A stretch of DNA of 64,000 bases from Schistosoma haematobium (taxonomy: Eukaryota > Platyhelminthes > Trematoda > Strigeidida > Schistosomatidae). The translations under genes were made by a program, and so were the position numbers. Positions 46,011-57,746 of this stretch are shown piece after piece (the first letter of the stretch is position 1; the number at the start of each line of letters is the position of its first letter). The notes under the pieces were generated by a model, which saw only the letters and a list, made by a program, of their open reading frames with translations, had not been told where the DNA came from and ran no database searches. The stretch is from positions 89,196,364-89,260,363 of the forward strand of contig NC_067196.1 of NCBI RefSeq assembly GCF_000699445.3, given 5' to 3'.

Positions 46011-46940
46011 GAATTTTTTATTGATGCAGATATGATCTATCTGGTTCTCTGTGGTGTAGTCCGATGTGATGCATGTAGCCTTGTGTATACAATTGTGTGG
46101 AAATATTGTGCCTCCTATGACCAATTTGTTGAATGCACACAGATTTGCAAATCTTTCTTCATTTTCGTTTCTCTCACCCAGTCCATGTCGTCCCATGATA
46201 TCTTCATATCCGGTGTTGTCTATTCCGACTTTGGCATTTAGATCTCCCATCAGAATGGTGAGGTCCTTTCTTCGGCACTTCTATATGATTGACTGCAGCC
46301 GCTCGTAGAATTGATCTTTAATATCGTCGTTGCTATCATTGGTGGGTGCATAACATTGAATAATATTCATTGTGATCCCCTCCTTCTTTGTTTTGAATGA
46401 TGCTTTGATGATTCTGGATCCGTGAGATTCCCATCCTACGAGTGCATTTCGTGCTACTTTGGACAGCATTAGAGCAACTCCCTGAGTGTGTGGAGCATTT
46501 TCTACTTCGTGACCAGAGTATAGCAGCATCTCTCCCGTATTTAGCCTTTTCTGTCCAGCTTGGGTCCAATGGGTTTCGCTGATTCCCAGTACTGCCAAGT
46601 TGTATCTCCTCATTTCCATTGCTATTTGAGTGGTCTTCCCGGTTTCCCACATTGTTCGAACGTTCCATGTACCTATAGAAATTTTTGCTGTGGTTGTTAG
46701 AAGGTGTATCGTCCTCGTGGCTTCCGAAGGATCTCGGCTTTCACCATGAAGCGTCATAATTCTTCTAAATGAAGACCTAACTTTCAGGGCAGAGTTAAAA
46801 TGGTTTGAATAATTTTTTCTGGTAAGCGTTTTTTTAGCGAGTTAGTTTTCTACGGGATGGGGACGCTAACCCTATGCCCAACCCCCTACTCCTCTACCCG
46901 GGTTCGGGACCGGCAGTAACTCCAGAAGAGCTACAGGCGG
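46011..46940 (-). pseudogene. Folded RTE, 5' UTR and endonuclease half (minus)
   Basis: 5' untranslated region at about 46800-46940. ORF from 46757: TWNVRTMWETGKTTQIA, LGISETHW, a GAG-to-TAG stop near 46281, then LMGDLNAKVGIDNTGYED and [13 protein letters not shown], where it meets the inverted RT half. The endonuclease is otherwise intact. The order suggests an inversion with one breakpoint inside the element, or two insertions meeting head-on. Confidence 0.85.
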
Positions 46941-46955
46941 ATTTGCCATATGACT

Positions 46956-47574
46956 CTACACTGTCTTTTTAAATCGTTGATAAAGATAAATGATCATCAT
47001 GAATACTCGACTCAGTAGTATCAGAATTACAAGACTTAATATTAGTTGCAATAATATGAACATTAGTATTAGAGACTGACTGAATATGTCCAATATCACC
47101 ACATTTAAAGCACTTAGAATTACGAAATTTATATGAATTAAAAGAGTGGAACTTGCCACAGGACAAACATTCACCAAACTTGTGCCCATCCTCGTGAACT
47201 GCATCCAAACTCAATGAATTATCTGCATAACCTTGAGTATGCAATGGGTTGGAATGACGTAGTAATGTAGTGGAATTTTCTATATCCTCATGAATCATTT
47301 TACGAAATCTTCCTCCTTTACCGCATTCGAAATTTGTATAATTAAGATAGTCTAGCAGTAAATCCTTAAGAGTTGTATAAAAAAGCGAAATGGGCTTTTC
47401 TGGTAAAGCCAGAGTTTTTAATAGGCCATATGATTCTTTTCCGATTAATGTGAGGAAATGTGCTACAATATTAACATCCTCATCATCTTTTTTGGTCATA
47501 TCCCAGATTTCGAACCTTTCCAAGTATTCCTCAAAAGCATCAAAATCTGAATGTATATCCAACCGTTCCATCAC
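46956..47574 (-). pseudogene. gag: Gypsy-like gag
   Basis: Open for 201 codons on the minus strand: capsid-like FEIWDMTKKDDEDVNIVAHF, TLIGKESYGLLKTLALPEKP, then two cysteine motifs CLSCGKFHSF and CFKCGDIGHIQSVSN near the end. The first knuckle lacks its later cysteine partner. It is truncated by the RTE at 46950, and no pol follows. It is the most coding-like piece of its family here. Confidence 0.75.
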
Positions 47575-47577
47575 AGG

Positions 47578-47595
47578 ATCCTGCTCGCGACGCCA
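47578..47595 (-). other. Primer-binding site of gag element
   Basis: TGGCGTCGCGAGCAGGAT, three bases after the LTR end. The complement ends in CCA and resembles a tRNA-Ser acceptor end; the tRNA identity is a guess. Confidence 0.5.
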
Positions 47596-47598
47596 ATT

Positions 47599-47762
47599 TG
47601 GTGTTTTGAATCAATTGAATTATAGTACGAACTAAGAGTCCCAGAAATAACGCAATTGAACCAAGAAGTACTAGATAAGCACAAACGAACTTACTGTATT
47701 TAGAATTCGAAATCAAGCATTCAACAAATACAAAGGTATCATTAGTTCATTCAAACACCACA
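47599..47762 (-). repeat. 5' LTR of the gag element
   Basis: Minus strand TGTGGTGTTTGAATG to AAAACACCA, followed by the primer-binding site and gag. Its sister is at 41369-41530. Confidence 0.65.
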
Positions 47763-50700
47763 TTAGGTCAGTTATAATAGTAATAAAAATGAACATACTG
47801 ATACCGGACAGAACCATAATCCTATATTTTCATTCTTATCATTTTCTTTCCATTTGTATGTCTTCAGCCGAAATCCTTAGAGAATATCCTATTTTACTGT
47901 ATCCATGTTTCATACACACATCTGAGAACATTCATATGCAAATTCTATTAACATATATATTTTAAAGGTGTGTGAACCAATAGTATCTGCTTTAAATGTG
48001 TAAAAGTGTTGTTTAGGTCGATATTAAGTGTATTTATCTTGACTATCAAAATAATAGACTTATTCCACAACTTTGTGACTATTAATCTATCAGATCTTAA
48101 GCAAAAGTCACATAATTATTAAAATTAACCTGTTCAATCGTGACAGTCAGCAGTATGATGTTTAATACTTCTGAAGAAGACGTTTGGACTAAGGATGGGA
48201 TAACATATTGAATATAAAGGGTGAAAAGTTACATAGAGTGACCACACCTGCATGGTTAAGCCATGCCATACCGATTAAGTCTTCCGCGTTCACCATCTCT
48301 GACCCCCTCTAGGTGTTAGATGCTAAATGTAAGTCTTCTCAGTTACTGTATATTCAGCTTCAATGATCGTTTGTTAAGAGACCATTACCACCTCAAATAC
48401 ATTCATTCTTATTCACTTACTTAGTGGTCTGTGCTTATTCTATTGTTCCATTAGTGATCTTATTTCGTCAAATCGTTTGGTTCATCGGATCTATTATGCT
48501 CGTCATTTCGATCACTTTCTACTTTATTTCAAAGTATATATTTAATTGAGAGCGATCAGTACGAGTAAATTGATGAGTTTAGAAATGTCCACTAAGTTAC
48601 AAACTTTCTAAATAGTGCATGTTTAAACATCAAGCAAATGTCTTATTTTTATTGTTCACAACCTCGTGATTATTAGCAAAATATGAAAGTACATTGTTCA
48701 TTTAATAGCAGTGAATTCATTGTTCAAATTAACATGTTAAGCGACTGCCTACAACAAACACCGTTACAGGTTTTTGATAATTATGCTGGTTTTATTGACT
48801 CTTAAAAATTTATAGTTGGTGTTCGCTTAATTATCCTAACCACATCCTCATACAGTCCATATGAGAAGGAAACAATATGAATATCGTCTGATGCTCCCTC
48901 AGTATTATTGAACTGTAAGTAGTAATGGAATCAATAATGTATAATTTAAACTATTTGCAACTTGTTGAGCTAAAACTTATCATAGGATTTTACAATGAAA
49001 CACAAAAAGACGAAATTCATATTTTATCCTACAGACAATTTTCTGTATTCTTATGCTTTTACATTTTCTTAATGAGTTGCTCTTTGAGTTTAGAACATAA
49101 GAACATAATACATTGAAACAGTAAGATTGGATTGTAGCTAGCATGGCCTACATTTTGTTCAATTAGAGATTTATCAACTAGATGTACCTATATCTTTACG
49201 ACGATACTCGCATTAAAATTTGAACCATGTACCTATCTTCTCAAACTCTAACATATCAGAAGCTAAGTTCTATTCAAAATATTTTTGAAGATAATCTCTA
49301 TGAGCTGATATCATCTGGAAGGCACCGGGGACTATTTAACACTAAACTACTGTCTCATTCTAATTTATTATAACTATATACGATCAAAACAAAAAAACTG
49401 AGCGGGTTACTTGTACATCAGCCAGATGAAGTCTTTCAACATTGATTGACATAATGACACATTATAACACCAGAAATTGATACAAATTATTCACTAATAC
49501 AGAATCCAAAAACATTTAACTGAGCAAAATGAAACTGGTTAATAAAACGATATATTACTGAATGTGTATGAGTAAATGACATTAATTATGAGTTTCCACA
49601 AATCACGGAAAAACAGATGGTATTATTATTGGGTTATGAAACGTTATTGTAAACAAGACGGTGATAATAGACATAAGTGCCATCAATACGGTATTGCAAA
49701 TACTGCATTTGTCATGTATTTAGTTCTTTATAGTACAAATACGAAGAGAGTGTAAGAGGGTTCGGAAAAATGTGTTTCATTTTCTAACATCTATTGAGTT
49801 ATCATTTTCTATTGTTTAGAAGAGAATGAAAAAGAAAAACGTTTATTCAAAGTGACACAACCCTTATACTGGAACTAATGAATCAAATTTCAGGATTTTT
49901 AATGAGTTGCATACAGAAATCCAAGACAAAGTAAGGCTAGGTAATGTGGCCATACTTCCTGCCTCTTTTATTTAATAACAGAAATAATAAACATTTTTCA
50001 TTTACTCTTACTGTACAGAAAACCATTGAAAAATTAGTCTAACGTAGATAGTGATAAGTGGATAACGAACTCTAATATCTCCAATCATTGTATCAAATAG
50101 AATGATAATAAAACCATCTGTTCAGTTATAATCCGTAACGATCACAGAGAATTCTAAATTTATACAAAAGCTGGATCTGTTTATGGTTTTTGCCTAGAAG
50201 AATTTCTAATGAATACCGGAATATGAAGAATATGAAGTGGCATATCTTCGTTAATCAATCACCTTGATAACCGTTATTGTGTAAATGTCAACGGTGTCTG
50301 AAGTCAGAAGGCAATAAGAAGCGGCGAATACCGTTTATTAGCGGATAGCACAGATCACAAAGCTACAAGATCATCGAGTGAATTTAAAGCAGAAAGGCGA
50401 ATGTGTGTATGCGAGCAAATACAGAGGTGAATTATAGTCAAATTGAATAAGGCCCAGCTAGGCAATTCAAAGGCTAATAATAGGATTCGAGGACATGGGG
50501 AACAGAATGATTCATCGAGCAATATTTGAGCCATCAACATTTTAGCCAGAGAAGTATATGCATGGCTATCATGTGAACAAGCGCACTCGTTTATACAGAC
50601 AAGATACTGGTCATAATAGTACAAAGAAATAAACGAATTGTTACTGTTCGAATAACATTGTCTGTTAGTTAAGCTAATGAAAGCGCTTAACAAAATTTAA

Positions 50701-50877
50701 CGACAATCGAATTTGATTGTATAAGAGTTGCCACAAATGTAAAATGATATCGACAAAACCAACTGACAGTGTTTCACAGTTACATCGAAGATGCTCAAAC
50801 AATGTTACATTCTCATTGTCGGTTCATTACAATAGTATAAATGTCAAATTATCAATTAAACGATATTATTGAAGCTA
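47763..50877. other. 3.1 kb downstream of tetraspanin 2, no recognised features
   Basis: AT-rich. A partial hammerhead-like CTGAAGAAGACGTTTGGAC at 48172 lacks the GAAA box. No supported gene. Confidence 0.45.
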
Positions 50878-53800
50878 TCAACAATGAGCAAATCTTGTTT
50901 TCCATGGGACAAATTTCACTTTGTGTAGCATAAGTATACCACAAACCATTGAGGCTATTCCCATCGGTAAAAACACGACCAGTAATGAAGTGATGTAAGT
51001 TAAATGACATTGGACGATCGCGTTAAGCATTTTCGCACAACCCTGAAGAAAATAAAAATGTTAAAACTACATATATACATACATATTCTCCTTATTTGAT
51101 TAACATTTTCATAGAAGTTTATAATGAGTATGTAAAGTCCAACAAATTGAATGAACACATCTAAGGAGACAATTCTAAAGGGTTCACACCATCCAACACA
51201 TCTCCATCAATATTTAGATACATGTTTCGACAAAGTTTTATTGTTAGGAATAGGTGATTGTAGTCAGGTATCCGTCCATTTAAACCAATTATATTATTTA
51301 TTCTCTGAAGAAGTGACTGACACTAAGTCACGAAACGTCAGAAAATCTAATTTTCTACTCATTGGGATATTGCAAATATATTATTTTTATTTGTAATTAG
51401 GGTATCGTTTTCCTGATTTCAACACCCTTTTGATCTTACACTTCTTTGTACATCAATTCAACATACATTCCGTTTACCAATAACAATACATGTAAACTTA
51501 TGTATCACTGAGTGTGTCTGTTAGGAAGAGATCTTTCAGGTTTGGATGCACAAATAAACCATTCGACAGAAGTGCTCATCTTCATTCCGTACCTCCAGTC
51601 AATTCAAGTTTTAGTTCTAATCCTATCATGACTTTCGGTTTCCACATCACTAGTTCAAGTCAGAAGAGTTCTTTCAAGTTCAAATGAAATCCATGTCGAT
51701 CTAATTATAATACTTTGGTCCCAACATCGGACTTGACAGTTTCAAATAAATTGAGTATTGATTAGAAACTTGATAATCAGTATACTAATTGTGATATCCC
51801 AGTGAGTAGGAAACCGTATTTCTGAAGTACCGTGACTTAATGTAAGTCACTTCTTTAGAGCAAATCAATAACCAAAGTATAAATAACATAACTGTCAATA
51901 GTACAAAGGAAACAATGCAGAATATTTCTAGTACTAACATCCTCGATCTAATAATTGTTACAGGATATTACTGAAAACACATTCAAACATAACCATCCTT
52001 CCTAAAGTAACAACCCCAGTGAAAGATATTGAGTTAGTATTGCAGTTTTACCTTACCGTCAATCTACGACAGAAGAAATACAAAGGATGTTAAGAACAAA
52101 CAAAATTAAGGCTCTCTATAAGATAGTGAACATCAAAGATGAGATCCCGTTCATATCAATACAAAATTGTGTCCACAGATTAGGTTTGTTCGATTGTGAT
52201 GCGCTTCAAAATCGAAACGGCTTCCTGTGAGGTCTTGTCTCATGCCAAGCAACACATAAGTCACACAAAAGCGCCTAATAATCCAGTAGAATTGGAAAAT
52301 TTTACAGGGTAAGTCAGTAGTAGCAATACGAAGTTGATATTTCACATCGGAACAAAACATAAACCCATCTCTACATGTACCTTCTATTTTTATTTAGAAA
52401 ATCAGATCGATTCTCTCCAAAGACCAAGTGTGATGTGGAGTCCCATGTTCGTGTAGATAAAATGAAGAATGATCAAAATTGTAATGTAATATCACCATAA
52501 ACAATAGACTAACACGACACAATTTTAGTAATTAGGACATCTCAGCAAGTACAAATACAAACCGCATCGTGTTATCACATATGGCTGACATGTAGTTTGT
52601 TGTGAATAAATGTGTTTCAAAGGAACCGCTAAGTGTATTCATGCACGCAAAAATGCTAGACTGTTCCTTTTACCCGAAAGAAATTTACTATAAATTGTAA
52701 GTTTCATACGGATTTATGTATCACGGACTATCGATTCTTTTGACTTTACTGCAAAGAAGATTTATAGAAGGGAAGAAATGAAACCTAATCGAAAATGCCT
52801 ATTCAGACATCTCAGAAAAGTGAGAAAGAACGAAATATTTCCTTTCAGTCATTTCCTCCTGTAACTTTACGCTACCATAAATATTTGTATAAATTCAGCA
52901 TTGAGCATCCTAAAGTTAATCCGGTCAGTTTATGCTAAATGCTTATTACAATGGCAATTATCATGTTTTAAAAGTTATGAAACAATACATAGTTGGCTGT
53001 GCAGTTTTTTATGCACATGTTCACTTCATTCATGAAGGGACACGCAAAACGCCCATCAATGTTTTACAGGGAAGTATTCCCCATTAACACACAAATTGTT
53101 AGGTGAAAAAAACGGCAGTGATTTTCGCACTTGTCGTGATTATCCTTGCTTTGTGTACTTATTGCACCCAAAAGCATTCTTGGTCTACTTTAACCAAAAG
53201 TACTTTGGTTAAGGTTTGAAATTTTTGCTAAACTTTGTCCTGTGGTACCTTTTTTTACTCATTGACTGACACTCGTGTTCACACTGTGATCATATTGTGT
53301 TTTAAACATTTTTAATCAAATTAGAATGGTTAGTAAGACATATAAATGTGGATAACCAAACTGCTTGTTTCCCGTTTAGGAAGAAATGCAGTGTGATTAA
53401 TGTAAAAAGTGGTACCATAAGATGTGCACACGTCTAAGTCCTAAGTCATACAAAATATGCTCGAAGCCTAACTCGCATTGGCTTTGTATGTTTTGCTGTA
53501 CAAATAAGAAGTTACCAATTCAGGAGGATACGGACTCTTTTCAGGCAGTTATACAATGGGGTAACTCAACCATACATACCCTGAACAGTTCCAAAGAAGA
53601 AGAAGCACGGCCATCCTTGGATAGGCCAGAATATTCGACGTTTGCTAAGACAAAAGAAGAGATGTTGGAATGTTGCCATCCGCCTTGGCACAGCATGTAC
53701 GATGGAACGCTACAGATTGGTAAGAAACATTCGTATAACAAAAATTCAGGAAGCTCAAAGAAAATATGGAATGCAGTTGGTACAACCTGCACTCAAGCAG

Positions 53801-56800
53801 CCCTAAAGAATATTCTCGTACATAAACTACAGAACAAGGATGCATCATTGGATTCCCAACCTAATTAAAGAAGGGAGTGGATCTGAAATGATGGAGGAAG
53901 ATCAGATAAAAGCAGAGGCTATGGCTGACTATTTTGGTGCAGTTTTCACTCAGGAACCTCCTCTAGACAAAGAACCAGACCAAAATACAGGGTCAGCAAA
54001 TCACCTGCTCACCGTGTGCTTAAGGCTCTTAGCACTTTAAACGTGGAAAAGTCAACAGGACCAGATGAACTACACCCCAAAATCTTGAGATATATTGCAC
54101 AATATATCGCGGCCCCGCTAACTGTGATATTCAATATGTCACTTGACCAAGGTGTGTTACCTATGGACTGGAAGGGCGCAATCGTCACTCCCATACATAA
54201 AAAAGGTCCACGACAAATTCCATCGAATTACAGACCCGTAAGCCTCACCAGTGTTGTAATTAAAATACTGGAAAGAATAGGCAAACGGACTATAATGGCA
54301 TTTATGGAAACCAATGACTTGCTAAACATAGAACAACATGGTTTTAGAAAGGGTCTATCTTGTACAACGGACCTCCTCATAGCAAGGGGGTTTTGGATAA
54401 AGGTGCTAGACAACGGAAACTCAGTGAATGTTGTCTACACAGACTTCAATAAGGCTTTTGACAAGGTGCCAACTAATAGACTACTATTGAAGTTGGAAAA
54501 CCTTGGTATTGCCGGACCTCTTTTAAAATGGATTAGGGATTTCCTAATAGGTTGTAGACAGAAAGTAAGAATAAGTTCTAAGTGCTCCATCTGGAGACCA
54601 GTACTTAAAGGGGTAACTTAAGGTTCCGTCCTAGGTTCTTTACTTTTTATAATGTATGTTAATGATCTTCTAAGCATAGTACATTTTCAAATGTTACTAT
54701 ACACGGACGATGTAAAGATCTGGCGAGTAATAACTGGAGACACAGACGCATGTGCTCTTCAGGCAGACTTAAATAATATGATTAACTGGTTTAAAGAGTG
54801 GCTGATGCCCATCAATACAGCAAAGTGTGTCTACATGCACTTTGGGGATTCAAGGGTTAATAGGTACAATATATGGGAAATGCCATTACCCGTGGTCCGG
54901 TCTCATAAGGATCTTGGGGTGAAATTGAGTCATGATCTTAAGACGACAGCCCATCGCTAAGGGGTTTCGAACCCTCTGGGCTTTAAAACAGATATTCACT
55001 AAGTTAGATACAATCATGTTCACCACAGTATGCACATCCTTAGTGAGAAGTAAGCTTGAGGACTGCGTTCATGCTGCAAGCCCCTGTATAAAAGTCATCA
55101 ATACATGGAAACTGCTGCCCGAAGCAGTGGTGTCCGCACCTTCAATCGGCACACTGAAGAAAAGACTGGACGCTCACAGAAACATACTAGAAAAGGAACA
55201 ACATAGGCCGTAGGACTTCTGTCCTTACTACACAAATCTGAATCTGAATTACAAAACTGTTAATCAGCACTTACTTTTTTATGCGGTATTATGGCTTTGT
55301 CAGGATAACATGAAACTGGTACTGAGAGATTACTCACAGTATAATCCATGACTGAATTTGCACCACAACATTTATGCTTTTGAAAAACACATGAATTACA
55401 AAACAGTTTCTTTTCAAGTGTAATTTACCTGCAATTGTATTGTGTTCACAAATGCTGCATAACTATTTTTCCTAGTATACTGGTTGATAGAATATTTGAT
55501 GATATCTCGAAACATCATACCCATCTAAGTATTGAACAAACCGTATTAAACAAATGTTTATAATATGAGTAGGAAACATTTACTTGATTAAAACCATTAC
55601 CTTTTACGCAAAATGGATGTCGTTACAATAACAATGATACTGATTGATGCAGCCACTATCAACAGTACTGTATACTGTAATCATAAATAAATAACAAAAT
55701 TAGTATTAGTTCACAACAGCATTCAACTTTACAAGTGCATTAATTCTTCGACGTCCAGTTAAAACGAATAATATACCAATACTACCAAGTGAGAACAGAA
55801 GACATCCAAGTGCCATCATGATAAATGTCAATGATAACATATGAACTGGCATATTACGTAAAAATGTACTCAGAAATAGATGTACATAACTGCCCATAAC
55901 AATTAAACATGTACCAAATACCTGAGAAAAAAATACAAAGAAATAAATAGTATTTAAAACAATTAGTCCCTTTGATAAATTTCGATCATACAATGAGAAG
56001 ACGTAAGACATTTCGAATAAAAAACTGATCACACATAATGTACTTGTTAAGACATTTTCATGTGAAAATTAAAAGGTCAACTAGACAGGTTAAAGGTAAG
56101 CCGTAATACAGAAAAAAATATTAAGGTAAACCAAAACAATGTGATTACCACTTCGGATAATAAATCAGTATTACGAGGGGAGGTGTTAAGTGTTAAGGAC
56201 ACATTGTCTTCGAATGCATAGAGAGTGTTTCAGTTTCCGTGTAATGAAGGCTTCAATGAACCCTAGTATACCTCCTTCAAGGCTTTTGTACAACACTACA
56301 AAAGATGGTTAGATGCTATCCCTATGACCAGTCTCAGTCAAATGTTTCGCAATGGAGGATAATGTCTATCTATCCCGTAATCTTATTTGACCATGTTTGA
56401 TCAGAGTGTTCGAAGTGTATTGCGCAAATAGATCATCACATAATTCTGATAAACTTTGTCTTCTCATTGCATCAGCGAAATAAACAGTAATCGAAGTAAT
56501 AAAGTTCTAGTGAGAAGCACTGACCAGTGGGGTTCAACCAGATCTGTTCTGAGATTGTTACTCACTGATGACAGCGGTGGATGTGTCGCTCAATTTCGTC
56601 GATTAGTTGAAGTTAGACACTAACACCGTTGGATGCCGGGCGTCTCATTGGTCTAATGGTTAACCACTCGCGCATGAGACTGATAGGTCCTGGTTTCGAA
56701 CATCGATCGTGGACGCGCACTGCTGAGGAGTTCCAAAATAGGACGAAACGGCCTTCCAGTACTTCCAGGTGTTCCATGGTGGCCTAGCTTCAACTGACTC

Positions 56801-57445
56801 ATGATGTCAACCATTGAAATAAATAAAGAATAATTAGACACTATGCATGATGTTTATGACAACAAAACACTTACCAAATTTAATGAATTAGACACAATTA
56901 AAAATCTCTTCAACCATTTGTACTGACATTCTACTGATTGTTTCTTACACATTCTGATATACAATGGTAGATATATGCAATAATTCCTCAAGTTGATTTC
57001 ATCCAATTCACTGTGTCTTTTCTGTTCTTTTCTTTACTTTATGGTCGAACATATAATATGAAATGTCAAATCATACTTTACTTTATTCACATTAACTTCC
57101 ATAATAATTTTATATTTATATATTTGATTTATGCTCATCATTGATTTCTTTCATAGATTAGTAACCTTGATATATTGTGGAATGTGTAGAATGGATACAA
57201 AAAAGAATTTGTCTAATCACTAATTGGATCAATGTCAAAGACTTCTGTATCAATAATTACCGATTTATCTTATTGTCTAAAAATATTTAAACGGAAAAAT
57301 TTCAAAAGACTAAAAATAACAACAACCACAACAAAAAGAAAGAGAACAGAAAGAAAACTTTGTCCAAGTTCATTCACACTCATTATAAACTAAATATTTC
57401 ACTTACCCCTTCAAATAATCTAATATCATCATTATGTAATTCCAT
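50878..57445 (-). CDS. Tetraspanin 2, seven exons, one base out of frame at intron 4
   Basis: A second four-pass tetraspanin, about 237 residues. Exons (minus): 57445-57407 (MELHNDDIRLFEG), 56922-56875 (TM1, YKWLKRFLIVSNSLNL), 55921-55733 (small loop and TM2), 55674-55601 (TM3), 55524-55429 (start of large loop), 55376-55275 (KCCGANS, PVSC) and 51042-50878 (GC, TM4, tail VPWKTRFAHC). All use GT/AG sites. The 189- and 102-nt exons equal those of tetraspanin 1. Its single 171-nt exon 3 corresponds here to 74 + 96 = 170 nt split by an intron, so the joined frame is one base short. Either a base is missing (mutation or assembly), or splicing there is unusual. The final intron (4.2 kb) holds a CR1-like element on the opposite strand; intron 2 holds a hammerhead SINE. 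The first exon is the least certain. Confidence 0.82.
51043..53379. other. Tetraspanin 2 last intron, unassigned part
   Basis: Apart from a hammerhead-like motif at 51305-51340, I see no coding sequence or repeat family that can be named. Confidence 0.45.
51305..51340 (+). ncRNA. Hammerhead-like motif (possible short-stem-III type)
   Basis: CTGAAGA (51305-51311), a six-base-pair hairpin GTGACT/AGTCAC (51313-51318 with 51326-51331), GAAA (51332-51335) and then the self-complementary ACGT with a GTC triplet. One extra A lies between the first box and stem II, which would disturb a normal hammerhead. Stem I is not evident. Confidence 0.35.
53380..55215 (+). pseudogene. CR1-like element lacking its endonuclease
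   Basis: Lies antisense inside the last intron of tetraspanin 2. A PHD-like cysteine segment (WYHKMCTRLSPKSYKIC, then HWLCMFC) near 53410-53500 marks ORF1. It passes within ~200 bp to the ORF2 linker (WIPNLIKEGSGSEMMEEDQI, near 53845) and RT: STGPDELHPKIL, NYRPVSLTSV, EQHGFRKGLSC, VVYTDFNKAFDKVP, then GVT-stop-GSVLGSLLF at 54621 and LLYTDDVKIW (YADD to YTDD). The end is WKLLPEAVVSAPSIGTLKKR. The endonuclease domain is absent and part of the C-terminal region is deleted near 55080. Confidence 0.82.
56505..56832 (+). mobile_element. Hammerhead-carrying tRNA-like SINE, full length
   Basis: Lies in intron 2 of tetraspanin 2, antisense to the gene. 5' body (TTCTAGTGAGAAGCACTGAC), tRNA-like head with A-box TGGTCTAATGG (56649-56659) and B-box GGTTTCGAACAT (56692-56703), ribozyme, and 3' body to CAACCATTGAAAT. 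With 4420-4705 and 8395-8755 it defines the family's full length of about 330-360 bp. Confidence 0.88.
56710..56772 (+). ncRNA. Hammerhead ribozyme in SINE
   Basis: CTGAGGA (56723-56729), stem II GTTC/GGAC, GAAA (56745-56748) and a TTC cleavage triplet. Stem I GCACTG/CAGTAC is nearly complete; stem III ACGG/CCTT has one mismatch. Core intact. If transcribed with the host intron it would be on the antisense strand. Confidence 0.75.
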
Positions 57446-57704
57446 TTTATTATTATTATTATTTCTTTATGTATTTTTACAATGTAATTAGTATATAATG
57501 AGATGAACTATGATATAATTAGAATTATTCATAATAATCTATTATCATCTCATTATTAATGATGAACAGTATTTCAATGTTTATTATATGGTTGAAATGT
57601 TGATCTTATGAATGAAGAATATTCATTTCAATAAATTTTCTTCATTTTCTATAGTTACATATTTTAATGAATAAATCAAATTCAAGGAAAAGATTATGAG
57701 GTTA

Positions 57705-57746
57705 CTCACTTACTTACTTACGCCTGTTACTCCAGATGGAGCATAG
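57705..57746 (-). mobile_element. Very short RTE 3' end at duplication breakpoint
   Basis: TCACTTACTTACTTACGCC, then TGTTACTCCAGATGGAGCAT is the last ~40 bp of the RTE family on the minus strand. It runs into the segmental duplication at GCATAG. Confidence 0.8.

Noticed and set aside
56875..56933. Alternative longer second exon of tetraspanin 2 starting at 56933, keeping a cysteine before YKW
   Set aside because: It would start with an in-frame or frame-breaking TAGAATG after the phase-0 first exon; the acceptor at 56922 keeps frame and aligns with tetraspanin 1 (GYK).
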